NCBI RefSeq assembly: GCF_009711055.1
Contig: NZ_WMJY01000005.1
Span: forward strand, 70,524-134,523
From: Myroides pelagicus
GTDB lineage: Bacteria; Bacteroidota; Bacteroidia; Flavobacteriales; Flavobacteriaceae
Reading direction: 5' to 3'
Length of the DNA stretch: 64,000 nucleotides
Part shown: in pieces, positions 45,552-55,127 of the stretch
Layout: every line of letters starts with the position of its first letter
Numbering within the stretch: the first letter of the stretch is position 1
Notes under the pieces: generated by a model
The model's database searches: none
Seen by the model: only the letters and a program-made list of their open reading frames with translations
What the model was told of the DNA's origin: nothing
Made by a program: the position numbers and the translations under genes

Positions 45552-45743
45552 TTATTCGATCGCTTTGATAGCATATTCTCTTGCCTTTAGCAGTGCAAAA
45601 AAGGTCTTTAAATGCATTGCCCTACGATGTAATAAAGAAATATGTGAAAAATCTCCAACTAAATAAAGTAAATCGTCTTTTCCAACAGATAAACAATAAA
45701 GGTCTATCGTTTTAAAAAACTTTATTTTTTTCCACCTAAACCA
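45552..45743 (-). pseudogene. Decayed coding remnant, family unknown
   Basis: A minus-strand frame of 63 codons reads IDLYCLSVGKDDLLYLVGD, then HISLLHRRAMHLKTFFALLK, and ends in KAREYAIKAIE. The amino-acid run is protein-like, but no ATG lies near its 5' end, an in-frame stop closes it at 45744-45746, and the boundary falls next to a run of seven A where a frameshift could open the other frame. This looks like the 3' end of a decayed gene. No family is recognised. Confidence 0.35.
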
Positions 45744-45817
45744 TTAGGATAACATTTAAAACTTAACTTGAAAAGTTATCGAGAAATATTTATTTATAAA
45801 AAAATTTATTCAAACTA

Positions 45818-45847
45818 TTTGCTAAATAAGTTTTTTTACTAATTTAG
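45818..45847 (+). promoter_or_regulatory. Promoter of the trp operon
   Basis: TTTG (45818-45821), 18 bases, TAATTTAG (45840-45847, one base off TAnnTTTG). Transcription should begin near 45854, just upstream of the leader peptide. Confidence 0.6.
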
Positions 45848-45867
45848 CCAAACATATTCAGGAGAAA

Positions 45868-45954
45868 ATGAACATTTCAATCTTAAATACAAACTGGTGG
45901 TGGCTTTCTAAATCCAATCTTGGGTTCAGTTGGCTATGGTGTGTATTGAGATAA
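45868..45954 (+). CDS. trpL: trp operon leader peptide
   Basis: A 28-codon frame that begins MNISILNTN, has three consecutive Trp codons (45895-45903) and two more at 45931 and 45937, then a stop at 45952-45954. Five Trp codons in 28 is far above chance. AGGAG stands five bases before the ATG, an unusually good Shine-Dalgarno for this genome. A terminator hairpin 41 bases after the stop and trpE beyond it fit a ribosome-mediated attenuator: Trp starvation would stall the ribosome at the Trp codons. Confidence 0.88.
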   Translation: MNISILNTNWWWLSKSNLGFSWLWCVLR

Positions 45955-45995
45955 TCCTTCCTATTTTGAAGTAAAACAATATTATAACTACATAA

Positions 45996-46032
45996 GAAAA
46001 GCCTACTGGTAACCCCAGTAGGCTTTTCTCGT
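45996..46032 (+). terminator. trp attenuator terminator
   Basis: GAAAAGCCTACTGG (45996-46009) pairs perfectly with CCAGTAGGCTTTTC (46015-46028) around TAACC, followed by TCGTTTT. The 5' arm (46000-46008) can alternatively pair with CAGTTGGCT in the leader peptide (45927-45935), with one T-T mismatch, which would open the hairpin. Confidence 0.85.
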
Positions 46033-46061
46033 TTTATCTATCCATACTAAACTTATTAGAC

Positions 46062-47450
46062 ATGAAATTTACAATCAATTACAAAAAGATGATTGGTGAT
46101 ACCTATACACCAGTTGAATTATATCTAAAACTAAGAGATAAATATCCGAATAGCTTTCTATTAGAAAGCTCAGATTATAGCTCACATGACAACAGCTTTT
46201 CGTTTATAGGATTAAATCCTATAGCATCATACGTTGCAGATAAAAATATAACAAGCATACAACACACCAATGGACAAAAAGAGCAGTTTCAAACCAGAGA
46301 GAAAGATCTGACTGAACAACTCCATCAATTTCTAAAAACTATACAAGTGGAAAACAATAGTGGAATTGATTTCCTAAATACAGGGGTCTTTGGCTATACT
46401 TCTTATGATAGTATTCCTCTGCTTGAATCAATAACATTTAAGCCCAATACCTCTGATTTGCCATTAGTGCAATACCACTTTTTTAAGTACATAATTATTT
46501 TCAATCATTTCAATACAGAATTATACTTAGTAGAGCATAAATTAGCAGAGGAAGAATCACACTTACCAGCATTACTTGAAATACTAAAAGGACAAACCCC
46601 TGCAACTTTCAACTTTAAGACGACCTATGATGAATTAACATCGAATACAGACGAGGAGTTTTTATCACTTATTGAAAAAGGGAAACAACATTGTTTTAGA
46701 GGTGATGTTTTTCAACTTGTACTCTCACGCCAATTCAAACAGAAATTCGCTGGAGACGAATTCAATGTATATCGAACACTACGTTCTATTAACCCCTCCC
46801 CTTACCTATTCTACTTTGACTATGGAAACTTCAAGATCTTTGGATCTTCTCCAGAAGCTCAATTAGTAATTCGCAATAACAAGGCATATATCAATCCTAT
46901 AGCAGGAACTTTCCTTCGCAGTGGAGAAGCAGATAAAGATAAAGAAATTGCCAATGAACTAGCTAATGATCCAAAGGAAAACGCAGAACATATCATGCTC
47001 GTTGATTTAGCTAGAAACGATCTCAGCAAGCATAGTCAATGTGTAACAATTGAGAAACTCAAACAAGTAGAATACTATTCTCATGTTATTCACTTAGTAT
47101 CTAAGGTCAGTGGAAGCCTCGAACAAGGTTATAACCCAATAGAAATCTTCAAAGACACATTTCCTGCTGGGACACTTTCGGGAGCACCAAAATACAAAGC
47201 AATGGAATTAATAGACCAGTATGAAACGACAAATCGTGGACTATATGGTGGAGCAGTAGGCGTCTTAAAGTTAAACGGAGAGATGAATCAAGCCATATTT
47301 ATTCGCTCAGTTGTCAGCCAAAACAATGAATTGCAATATCAAGCAGGTTGTGGAATAGTAACTAAATCCAATACCGCTTCAGAGCTAGCAGAAATAAACA
47401 ACAAATTAAAGGCTGTCCGAACAGCTATTACTAAAGCACAAGATCTATAA
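46062..47450 (+). CDS. trpE: Anthranilate synthase component I
   Basis: Makes anthranilate from chorismate with ammonia or glutamine from TrpG. The feedback-binding element is LLESSDYSSHDNSFSFIG near residue 33; catalytic chorismate-binding segments are SPEAQLVI, IAGTFLRSGEADKDKE and FPAGTLSGAPKYKAMEL. 462 aa. It is first in trpEGDCFBA, behind the attenuator. Confidence 0.95.
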   Translation: MKFTINYKKMIGDTYTPVELYLKLRDKYPNSFLLESSDYSSHDNSFSFIGLNPIASYVADKNITSIQHTNGQKEQFQTREKDLTEQLHQFLKTIQVENNSGIDFLNTGVFGYTSYDSIPLLESITFKPNTSDLPLVQYHFFKYIIIFNHFNTELYLVEHKLAEEESHLPALLEILKGQTPATFNFKTTYDELTSNTDEEFLSLIEKGKQHCFRGDVFQLVLSRQFKQKFAGDEFNVYRTLRSINPSPYLFYFDYGNFKIFGSSPEAQLVIRNNKAYINPIAGTFLRSGEADKDKEIANELANDPKENAEHIMLVDLARNDLSKHSQCVTIEKLKQVEYYSHVIHLVSKVSGSLEQGYNPIEIFKDTFPAGTLSGAPKYKAMELIDQYETTNRGLYGGAVGVLKLNGEMNQAIFIRSVVSQNNELQYQAGCGIVTKSNTASELAEINNKLKAVRTAITKAQDL

Positions 47451-47452
47451 AT

Positions 47453-48013
47453 ATGAAAATACTAGTCATCGATAATTACGATTCTTTTGTCTATAACTTG
47501 ATATACATAATCAAAGAACAGGCAGACCATCAAGTAGATGTCATCAGAAATGATCAACTAACAATTCAAGATATTAATCAATACGACAAAATTCTATTAT
47601 CACCAGGTCCTGGAATACCTCATGAAGCAGGTCAACTAATGGAGGTTATTCACACCTATGCTAAAAGCAAAGATATATTGGGTATCTGCTTAGGTCATCA
47701 AGCCTTGGGTCAATATATGGGAATGCAATTGAAACAATTAGCAGAACCGTTTCACGGTATCTCGAGTAAGATAAACATTGTGGAACACGATATATTATTT
47801 GATGGAGTCTCTAATCACACACCTATAGCACATTATCACTCTTGGGTGGTTGATACACCTCCTGATGAAATCATAGTAACAGCTTATGATGACGAAGGAA
47901 ACGTTATGGCCTACAAACACAGAGAATTAAACATTAGAGGTTTGCAGTTTCACCCCGAGTCCATACTGACTGTGGAAGGAAAAAAAATGATTACAAACTG
48001 GTTAAACAATTAA
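47453..48013 (+). CDS. trpG: Anthranilate synthase component II
   Basis: Class I glutamine amidotransferase supplying ammonia to TrpE. The nucleophile Cys is in GICLGHQALGQ; the His-Glu pair is in LQFHPESIL; LLSPGPGIPHEAG is the oxyanion strand. 186 aa; starts 2 bases after trpE. Confidence 0.95.
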   Translation: MKILVIDNYDSFVYNLIYIIKEQADHQVDVIRNDQLTIQDINQYDKILLSPGPGIPHEAGQLMEVIHTYAKSKDILGICLGHQALGQYMGMQLKQLAEPFHGISSKINIVEHDILFDGVSNHTPIAHYHSWVVDTPPDEIIVTAYDDEGNVMAYKHRELNIRGLQFHPESILTVEGKKMITNWLNN

Positions 48014-48016
48014 GTG

Positions 48017-49006
48017 ATGAAAGAAGTATTAAATCAACTAGCACAACATAAAACACTGACAAAAGAGCAAGCAAAACAAGTACTAAACAATATGGCTAAT
48101 CAGTCGTATACAGAGACACAGTTAGCCGCTCTACTTACAGCCTTTCTCATGCGTCCAATCACCCTAGAAGAGCTCCAAGGATTTCGTGAAGCCATGGTAG
48201 AATTAGCCATTAAAGTAGATCTGTCAGCCTATAATCCTATGGATATGTGTGGAACAGGTGGAGATGGAAAAGATACGTTTAACATTTCTACGCTCTCCGC
48301 TTTTATAGCAGCTGGAGCAGGGATACCAATAGCAAAACACGGAAACTATGGAGTATCCTCTATCTCTGGTTCATCAAGTGTAATGGAAAACCTCGGTATT
48401 CACTTTACTGCTGATGAAGTACGACTCCAACAACAACTAAAAGAAGCAAATATCTGTTTTTTACACGCTCCTTTATTTCACCCAGCCATGAAGACCATAG
48501 CTCCGGTTCGAAAGGCATTAGGGGTTAAAACATTCTTCAATATGTTAGGTCCACTTACTAATCCTGCTCAACCTAAAGTACAATTAATTGGGCTTTTTAA
48601 CCTTGAACTGTTGAGAATGTACCAATATTTTTTACAATCATCAGGAAGCCAATACAGCATTATTCATGCCTTAGATGGCTATGATGAATGTAGTTTAACA
48701 GGCACTGCTAAACTAGCAACAAACAATGGGGAGCAAATAATATCTCCCGCTTATTTCAACTTACAGCCAGTCCGAGCAGAGGAAATCAAAGGAGGTACAA
48801 CAGTAGAAGAATCAGCCTTGATTTTTTGGACTATATTAAAGGGAAAAGGCACTGAATCACAAAACAATGTAGTGCTAGCTAATGCAGCCCTAGCAATACA
48901 AACATATAAGTCCAATTTATCCATTAATGAGGCATTAGAACTAGCGAAAGACTCCTTATTGACAGGCAAAGCTAAACAAGCATTCGAAACACTGAGACAA
49001 CTATGA
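48017..49006 (+). CDS. trpD: Anthranilate phosphoribosyltransferase
   Basis: Adds PRPP to anthranilate. The PRPP loop is CGTGGDGKDTFNIST and the anthranilate-site segment is KHGNYGVSSISGSS. I use the ATG at 48017; a GTG one codon upstream directly follows the trpG stop. 329 aa. Its stop overlaps the trpC start in ATGA. Confidence 0.94.
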   Translation: MKEVLNQLAQHKTLTKEQAKQVLNNMANQSYTETQLAALLTAFLMRPITLEELQGFREAMVELAIKVDLSAYNPMDMCGTGGDGKDTFNISTLSAFIAAGAGIPIAKHGNYGVSSISGSSSVMENLGIHFTADEVRLQQQLKEANICFLHAPLFHPAMKTIAPVRKALGVKTFFNMLGPLTNPAQPKVQLIGLFNLELLRMYQYFLQSSGSQYSIIHALDGYDECSLTGTAKLATNNGEQIISPAYFNLQPVRAEEIKGGTTVEESALIFWTILKGKGTESQNNVVLANAALAIQTYKSNLSINEALELAKDSLLTGKAKQAFETLRQL

Positions 49007-49794
49007 GACATATATTAGAAACGATAAAATTACATAAACTCCAAGAAGTAGAACAACGCAAACAAAACACCTCAGAAGAACAACTGAAAAACGGTGTACT
49101 TTTTAAGCGATCAACGATTTCATTAGTAGATAAAATCAGACAAGCAAATACACCACATATCATAGCAGAATTTAAAAGACAATCCCCCTCAAAAGGTATT
49201 ATCAGAAACAATGCAGATATTGTCAGTATCACAGCAGGCTATCAAGCCCAAGGTGCTTCAGCAGTATCGGTGTTAAATGATACTAAATTCTTTGGTGCAA
49301 AAGCGAATGACTTTATCACAGCAAGAGAGCAATTATCGATTCCATTATTGCAAAAAGACTTCATCGTTGATAAATATCAAATTACAGAAGCTAAAGCTAT
49401 GGGGGCTGACCTAATACTATTAATAGCAAAGATGTTGCCTACAGATGTTTTAAAGCGCTTAGCAGCATACGCACATCAGATTGGCTTAGAAGTATTATTA
49501 GAAACTCATAATGAAAAGGAAATCAAAGATCACTTAACAACCGAATTTGACCTAATCGGAATAAACAATAGAGACCTAAATACTTTTAGAGTAGATATCG
49601 CAAACAGCATTGCATTGAGTCAACTACTCCCAAAAAGCGCTATCAAAGTAGCAGAGAGCGGTCTAGATGATCCACAAGTAGTCACTAAGTTATACCAAGA
49701 AGGGTTTAATGCTTTTTTGATCGGAGAGTATTTTATGAAAGCTTCAGATCCAACGCTAAAACTAAAAGAGACACGCCAAAAAATTGTAATATGA
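49003..49794 (+). CDS. trpC: Indole-3-glycerol phosphate synthase
   Basis: TIM-barrel enzyme. IIAEFKRQSPSKG, LLQKDFIVDKYQI, and GINNRDLNTF carry the catalytic Lys/Glu/Asn residues. 263 aa and not fused to TrpF, which follows with a 4-base ATGA overlap. Confidence 0.94.
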   Translation: MRHILETIKLHKLQEVEQRKQNTSEEQLKNGVLFKRSTISLVDKIRQANTPHIIAEFKRQSPSKGIIRNNADIVSITAGYQAQGASAVSVLNDTKFFGAKANDFITAREQLSIPLLQKDFIVDKYQITEAKAMGADLILLIAKMLPTDVLKRLAAYAHQIGLEVLLETHNEKEIKDHLTTEFDLIGINNRDLNTFRVDIANSIALSQLLPKSAIKVAESGLDDPQVVTKLYQEGFNAFLIGEYFMKASDPTLKLKETRQKIVI

Positions 49795-50426
49795 AACAAG
49801 TAAAAATCTGTGGTATGAAAGATCCAGAGAACATTAAGCAACTCTGTAAACTACCTATCGATTACATCGGTCTTATCTTTTACCCTAAATCCAAAAGGTA
49901 TATAGGTCATATAGAAGAAACTATACTTGATAGTATTCCAACTTCAGTAAAAAAGGTAGGCGTTTTTGTAAACGAAAAGACAGAAGAGGTTCTTCACAAA
50001 AAGAAGAATTACAAACTAGACTATATTCAATTGCACGGCAATGAAACGGTAAATGATTGTGCCTTATATAAGACAAATGGAATAAATGTTATTAAAGCAT
50101 TTTCAATAGGAAAAAACGAGGACTTAGAACAAACTCTTGCTTATAGTCCCTATTGTGATGCGTTTATATTTGATACCCCAACTCCTACTTTTGGCGGTAG
50201 TGGGAAGGTCTTCAATTGGAATTTACTTAACGAGTATCAAGGAAACACTCCTTACCTCTTAAGTGGAGGGCTTGGCATACACAATATACAAGAGGCAATG
50301 AATATACAAGACAACAGACTAATTGGATATGATATCAATAGCCAAATAGAGCAAGAGCATTATTTAAAGAACATTACACTAGCTACACAACTAGTACAAA
50401 AAATAAAAAAGCATGAAGGAATTTAA
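49791..50426 (+). CDS. trpF: Phosphoribosylanthranilate isomerase
   Basis: Small TIM-barrel isomerase. [12 protein letters not shown] has the catalytic Cys and [19 protein letters not shown] the catalytic Asp and phosphate loop. [11 protein letters not shown] follows. 211 aa; overlaps trpB by 14 bases. Confidence 0.93.
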   Translation: MKQVKICGMKDPENIKQLCKLPIDYIGLIFYPKSKRYIGHIEETILDSIPTSVKKVGVFVNEKTEEVLHKKKNYKLDYIQLHGNETVNDCALYKTNGINVIKAFSIGKNEDLEQTLAYSPYCDAFIFDTPTPTFGGSGKVFNWNLLNEYQGNTPYLLSGGLGIHNIQEAMNIQDNRLIGYDINSQIEQEHYLKNITLATQLVQKIKKHEGI

Positions 50427-51600
50427 CCCAAATAAACAAGGATATTACGGAGAATACGGTGGAGCATTTATTCCAGAAATGCTGTATAACAACGTAGCCG
50501 ATTTACAAGAAAACTATCTTGACATCATACAATCAGACAGTTTTAAACAAGAGCTTGAAAAGCTATTAAAAGACTATGTAGGTAGACCAACTCCTCTTTT
50601 CTATTCAGTAAACTTATCCAAAAAATATAACGCTAAGATCTATCTAAAAAGAGAAGATCTCAATCATACAGGAGCTCATAAAATAAATAATACAATTGGT
50701 CAAGTACTATTAGCAAAGCGATTAGGTAAAAAGCGAATTATAGCAGAAACTGGTGCAGGCCAACATGGAGTAGCTACTGCAACTACCTGTGCTTTATTAA
50801 ACTTAGAGTGTACAGTCTTCATGGGGGCGCATGATATTGAACGCCAAAAGCCGAATGTAGAACGTATGAAAATGCTAGGCGCAACAGTGATAGCTGCAGA
50901 GAGTGGTAGTAAAACACTAAAAGACGCAACGAATGAAGCAATCAGAGAATGGATCAATAATCCACAAGAGACCTATTATGTTATAGGATCTGTGGTAGGA
51001 CCACATCCCTATCCTGACATGGTTGCTAAGTTTCAATCTATCATCAGCAAAGAGATAAAAGACCAGCTCTTAGAACAAGAAGGCACAGCAAATCCTGATT
51101 ATGTAATAGCTTGTGTAGGTGGAGGAAGCAACGCTATGGGTGCATTTTATCATTTCATTGATAATCAACACACCCAATTAATTGCTGTAGAAGCCGCGGG
51201 TAAAGGCATAAATTCAGGTCAAACGGCAGCAACAATAGCATTGGGAAAACAAGGCATAATACACGGAAGCAAAACTTACTTAATCCAGACAAATGATGGT
51301 CAAATTATAGAGCCTTATTCAATATCGGCAGGTTTAGATTATCCAGGGATTGGTCCAGCTCACGCTTATTTGAGAGACACTGGCAAAATCCAGGTAGGAA
51401 GTATTACTGATGAAGAAGCCATACACGCAGCCTTTGAATTAACACGCATAGATGGTATTATTCCAGCATTAGAATCTGCGCACGCCTTAGCCTATCTTAA
51501 TAAAATGGAATTAAAAGAAAATGATATTGTCATTGTTAATCTCTCTGGACGAGGAGACAAAGACATGATTACTTACTCTAAATACTTTAACCATGAATAA
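50413..51600 (+). CDS. trpB: Tryptophan synthase beta chain
   Basis: PLP enzyme joining indole and serine. The PLP Lys is in [14 protein letters not shown] and the glutamine/glycine loop is [25 protein letters not shown] binds phosphate. 395 aa; overlaps trpA by 8 bases. Confidence 0.96.
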   Translation: MKEFNPNKQGYYGEYGGAFIPEMLYNNVADLQENYLDIIQSDSFKQELEKLLKDYVGRPTPLFYSVNLSKKYNAKIYLKREDLNHTGAHKINNTIGQVLLAKRLGKKRIIAETGAGQHGVATATTCALLNLECTVFMGAHDIERQKPNVERMKMLGATVIAAESGSKTLKDATNEAIREWINNPQETYYVIGSVVGPHPYPDMVAKFQSIISKEIKDQLLEQEGTANPDYVIACVGGGSNAMGAFYHFIDNQHTQLIAVEAAGKGINSGQTAATIALGKQGIIHGSKTYLIQTNDGQIIEPYSISAGLDYPGIGPAHAYLRDTGKIQVGSITDEEAIHAAFELTRIDGIIPALESAHALAYLNKMELKENDIVIVNLSGRGDKDMITYSKYFNHE

Positions 51601-52363
51601 TAGAATTAATACACTTTTTGAAACTAAAAAATCTAATATACTTTCTATCTATTTCACGGCAGGCTATCCAGCATTAGAAGACACTATGACTATCTTAAAA
51701 AATCTAGACACTGCAGGTGTAGATCTAGTAGAAATAGGGATACCATTCTCTGATCCATTAGCTGATGGTCCTGTAATTCAAAATAGTAGTGAACAAGCCT
51801 TACGCAATGGAATGACAGTTGCTAAGCTATTTGACCAATTAGAGAATATTAGACAAACTGTGCACATACCAATTATTCTTATGGGATATTTGAATCCCGT
51901 GATGCGTTATGGTATTGAAGCGTTTATAGCTAAATGCTCCGAAATAGGTATAGATGGTATTATCTTACCGGATTTACCTATGGACTACTACTTGTCCCAC
52001 TTCAAAGCACCTTGCGAAAGGTACAACGTTAAAAACATAATGTTGATCAGCAATGATACATCAATTAAAAGAGTGAGAGAAATAGACGAACAAACAAATG
52101 GTTTTATATATTTAGTTTCTTCAAATGGAACAACGGGATCTAACAAATCGCTAGAAACTCAGCAAGATTACTACAAACACATACAAGGTCTAGAATTAAA
52201 GAATCCTATCTTGATTGGTTTTGGAGTACGAGATAAGCAAACGTATGAATTAACTAATCAATATAGTTCTGGTGCGATTATAGGTACAGCATTTATGAAA
52301 CACATTAATGAACAAGGCATAGACGTATCCTCTATACAAAGCTTTATAAACAGTATCAGATAG
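51593..52363 (+). CDS. trpA: Tryptophan synthase alpha chain
   Basis: Cleaves indole-3-glycerol phosphate. The catalytic Glu is in [18 protein letters not shown] and the Asp in [21 protein letters not shown] and GTAF are phosphate contacts. 256 aa. Last gene of the operon. Confidence 0.95.
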   Translation: MNNRINTLFETKKSNILSIYFTAGYPALEDTMTILKNLDTAGVDLVEIGIPFSDPLADGPVIQNSSEQALRNGMTVAKLFDQLENIRQTVHIPIILMGYLNPVMRYGIEAFIAKCSEIGIDGIILPDLPMDYYLSHFKAPCERYNVKNIMLISNDTSIKRVREIDEQTNGFIYLVSSNGTTGSNKSLETQQDYYKHIQGLELKNPILIGFGVRDKQTYELTNQYSSGAIIGTAFMKHINEQGIDVSSIQSFINSIR

Positions 52364-52409
52364 AATGACAAGTCTATTTAGGGTGATAACAGCAGTCCTA
52401 AAAATCAAA

Positions 52410-52436
52410 AAAGGCAGTCCGAACTAGACTGCCTTT
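52410..52436 (+). terminator. Terminator of the trp operon
   Basis: AAAGGCAGTC - CGAACTA - GACTGCCTTT, followed by TATATTTT. Perfect 10-bp stem. Confidence 0.88.
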
Positions 52437-52458
52437 ATATTTTATAAAGCGTAATATG

Positions 52459-52590
52459 TTAAGAACATCCGCAGCTACCTCCGCCACAAGAACCTTTCTT
52501 ATTATTCTTACTCTTCCAAAAGCTTTTTTTTATCAGAAAAGCCACAGCAAGAATAACAATCCCATACGCTATAATTTCTTGATATCCCAT
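52459..52590 (-). CDS. FeoB-associated Cys-rich membrane peptide
   Basis: A 43-aa protein: one membrane helix (IIAYGIVILAVAFLI), a basic stretch, and a C-terminal KKGSCGGGSCGCS metal-binding-like tail. Size, tail and position match the FeoB-associated Cys-rich membrane protein family (PF12669-type). It begins 7 bases after the feoB stop, in the same operon. Probably aids ferrous iron transport; mechanism is unknown. Confidence 0.85.
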   Translation of the reverse strand: MGYQEIIAYGIVILAVAFLIKKSFWKSKNNKKGSCGGGSCGCS

Positions 52591-52597
52591 AATACTT

Positions 52598-54706
52598 TTA
52601 TTTTAAAAATTGAAAAGTCAGCATGGCTGCCAAATAAGCAAAAGCAGTCATAAAGATTAATTGGAAAATAGTCCATTTCCACGATTTAGTTTCTCTACGT
52701 GTAATAGCCACTGTTGATGTACACTGCATTGCGAAAGCATAAAATACCATCAATGACAATCCACTTGCTAAGGTAAATACCTTCTCTTTTGTATCAGGCC
52801 AAACCTCAGCAGACATACGCTGTTTGATCGTGCCATCTTCATCTTCTTCCCCACTTGACCCAACATTATAAATAGTTGCGAGTGTTCCTACAAATACCTC
52901 TCTTGCTACAAAAGAAGAAATCACAGCAATACCAATCTTCCAATCATAACCTAATGGTTTAATCACTGGTTCGATAGACTTACCTATTATACCTATATAA
53001 GAGTTCTCTAATTTATACCCTGCAATATGATCTTCCAATTCCTTTTCAGACACAGATTGCCCCTTATATTGTTCCGTCACGATTTCCTCAGCATTCTCAT
53101 ACTTTTCACCTGGACCATGAGCTCCTAAGAACCAAATAATAATAGACAAAAAGAAGATAATCTTCCCGGCTCCTATTACGAATGCTTTTGTCTTTTCGTA
53201 CATTGTGCTAACAACATTCTTGAAAATAGGCATTCTATAATTTGGCATTTCAATGACAAAATAAGACTTCTTCTCCGAACGAATAAAGAATTTTAATATC
53301 CAAGCACCAACCAATGCTGCTAAAAATCCTAATAGATAGAACAACGTCAACGTTAGACCTTGTAATCCTATCACTCCAAATAATTTAGTATCTGGAATGA
53401 CTAATGCAATTAAAATTATATATACTGGTATCCTGGCAGAACACGTCGTAAATGGTGTCACCAAGATGGTCAATAATCGTTCTTTCGGATTCTCTATATT
53501 ACGTGCCGACATAATCGCAGGGATTGCACAAGCATTTCCAGAGATTAAAGGTACAACTGATTTACCACTCAATCCAAATGGGCGCATTAGACGATCCATT
53601 AAAAAGACGACTCTACTCATATACCCTGTTTCCTCTAAAATAGCGATAAACATAAATAGAATAGCAATCTGTGGGATAAATGGCATAATTCCTCCAATCC
53701 CAGGTATAATACCATCAGCTATCAATTCCGTCAGCTTTCCTGGCTCCATTACCTCATGTATCCAAGTAGATAACGATCCAAACAATCCATCAATCCAATC
53801 CATTGGAATACTAGACCAAGTAAAAATAGCTTGAAATACTAATAACATAATCGCAAAGAAAATAACATATCCCCAAACCTTGTGCGTCAGGATACGGTCT
53901 GCCTTGCTCAATAAATCTGTTGCTGCTTTTATATCTTTTTTATAAACTTCTTTCAACAGATCATTGATAAACTGATAGCGCTTAATCGTTTTCTTTTGTT
54001 GTAATCTCTTAACCTCAGATTCTGATAGTTGTATCCCCTTCTCTTCGATTGAAGACTTATTTATACTGCCAATTTCTAAATCTTGTGAATATATCATCCA
54101 CAATTTATAAATAGGTTCTGTTGGATAAGTCAATGCTAATTTCCCGAAAAACTCTGAAGCTGCAGCTGTTGCATTTACAGATGGTTCAGTAGAGTAGTTT
54201 CGAAAGTCAATAATAGCTGCTTTTAGTTCCTCTATACCTTGTTTTTTCTTCGCACTGATTAATACAACCTTAGTATTTAGTTTTTCCTCTAACTGTTTTA
54301 CGTCAAGTGAAATTCCTTTTTCTGTCATTCGATCAGCCATATTAATAGCTAATACAGACGGTATTCCTAACTCTTTAATCTGCGTAAACAACAGTAAGTT
54401 TCTCTTTAAGTTTTCAATATCAGCAACGACAACGACAACATCAGGATATTCTTTATGTTGTGGGTTGAAGAGAAGATCTAAAACAATCTTTTCATCCAGT
54501 GAACTAGCATTGATACTATAGGTTCCGGGCAAATCAATTACTTTCGCCAAAACGTCATTTGACAATTTAGCATCTCCACTAATCTTGTCTACGGTAATTC
54601 CTGGATAGTTTCCTATCTTATGATTTAATCCTGTTAACGCATTAAAAACAGAAGTCTTTCCTACGTTTGGGTTTCCTATTAAGGCTACGTTTATAATATT
54701 CTTCAT
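52598..54706 (-). CDS. feoB: Ferrous iron transporter B
   Basis: Inner-membrane Fe(II) transporter with an N-terminal GTPase. G-domain motifs: ALIGNPNVGKTSVFNALTG, DLPGTYS, INMADR and ISAKKK. The two gate domains have CSARIPVY and SFVAREVFVG; about nine membrane helices. 702 aa from ATG 54706; a TTG three codons upstream is possible. It is followed by the Cys-rich peptide and preceded by feoA. Confidence 0.95.
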   Translation of the reverse strand: MKNIINVALIGNPNVGKTSVFNALTGLNHKIGNYPGITVDKISGDAKLSNDVLAKVIDLPGTYSINASSLDEKIVLDLLFNPQHKEYPDVVVVVADIENLKRNLLLFTQIKELGIPSVLAINMADRMTEKGISLDVKQLEEKLNTKVVLISAKKKQGIEELKAAIIDFRNYSTEPSVNATAAASEFFGKLALTYPTEPIYKLWMIYSQDLEIGSINKSSIEEKGIQLSESEVKRLQQKKTIKRYQFINDLLKEVYKKDIKAATDLLSKADRILTHKVWGYVIFFAIMLLVFQAIFTWSSIPMDWIDGLFGSLSTWIHEVMEPGKLTELIADGIIPGIGGIMPFIPQIAILFMFIAILEETGYMSRVVFLMDRLMRPFGLSGKSVVPLISGNACAIPAIMSARNIENPKERLLTILVTPFTTCSARIPVYIILIALVIPDTKLFGVIGLQGLTLTLFYLLGFLAALVGAWILKFFIRSEKKSYFVIEMPNYRMPIFKNVVSTMYEKTKAFVIGAGKIIFFLSIIIWFLGAHGPGEKYENAEEIVTEQYKGQSVSEKELEDHIAGYKLENSYIGIIGKSIEPVIKPLGYDWKIGIAVISSFVAREVFVGTLATIYNVGSSGEEDEDGTIKQRMSAEVWPDTKEKVFTLASGLSLMVFYAFAMQCTSTVAITRRETKSWKWTIFQLIFMTAFAYLAAMLTFQFLK

Positions 54707-54731
54707 TAAATACAATTATTCTGTTGACAAA

Positions 54732-54959
54732 CTACTCAACATTTACAAGAATTTCTTTAGCTAACTCTTTTCGAATAGATAAATGGGTATCATTCACATA
54801 TAAGTAGATAGGATCTCCAAGTGGAGCAACCTCTAGCAAAACCACTTCATTCCCAGGCAGACATCCCATTTCTAATAACTTCAATGGCACTTTCTGCATA
54901 TCATAATCCGCTATAATACCTTTGGTATTTTTCTCTAATAAGTCTAAAGTTGTATTCAA
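54732..54959 (-). CDS. feoA: Ferrous iron transport protein A
   Basis: A 75-aa SH3-like protein that regulates FeoB. LKLLEMGCLPGNEVVLLEVAPLGDPIYL is the family core. No ATG is in frame; the start appears to be TTG at 54957-54959 (then NTTLDLLEKN), consistent with family N-termini. 25 bases precede the feoB ATG. No Fur box was recognised. Confidence 0.88.
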   Translation of the reverse strand: MNTTLDLLEKNTKGIIADYDMQKVPLKLLEMGCLPGNEVVLLEVAPLGDPIYLYVNDTHLSIRKELAKEILVNVE

Positions 54960-55127
54960 TTTATTTAGATTTAGTTTATATTACAAAAGTAAACAAATAT
55001 AGACATGTTTACCACAGTGCAGAAAGATTTATTATTACAATTACTACTATTTCTGTTGCTTAACAAAGTTTAACGCTCTTAACCCTAACGATCAAAAGGA
55101 GGAGTAATTCAATTGTTGAGCAATAAA

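Larger units (their letters stand above)
45188..45867. other. Intergenic region between nuo terminator and trp leader
   Basis: About 680 bases with no intact gene. In order it holds copy B of the dispersed repeat, a decayed minus-strand reading frame (45552-45743) and the trp promoter, each listed separately. Confidence 0.6.

Noticed and set aside
45996..46032. Hairpin as terminator of an upstream gene rather than an attenuator
   Set aside because: No plus-strand gene other than the Trp-rich leader lies between the nuo terminator and this hairpin.
52456..52653. Plus-strand 65-codon frame beyond trpA
   Set aside because: It lies antisense to the Cys-rich Feo peptide and the feoB end, which have clear family support.
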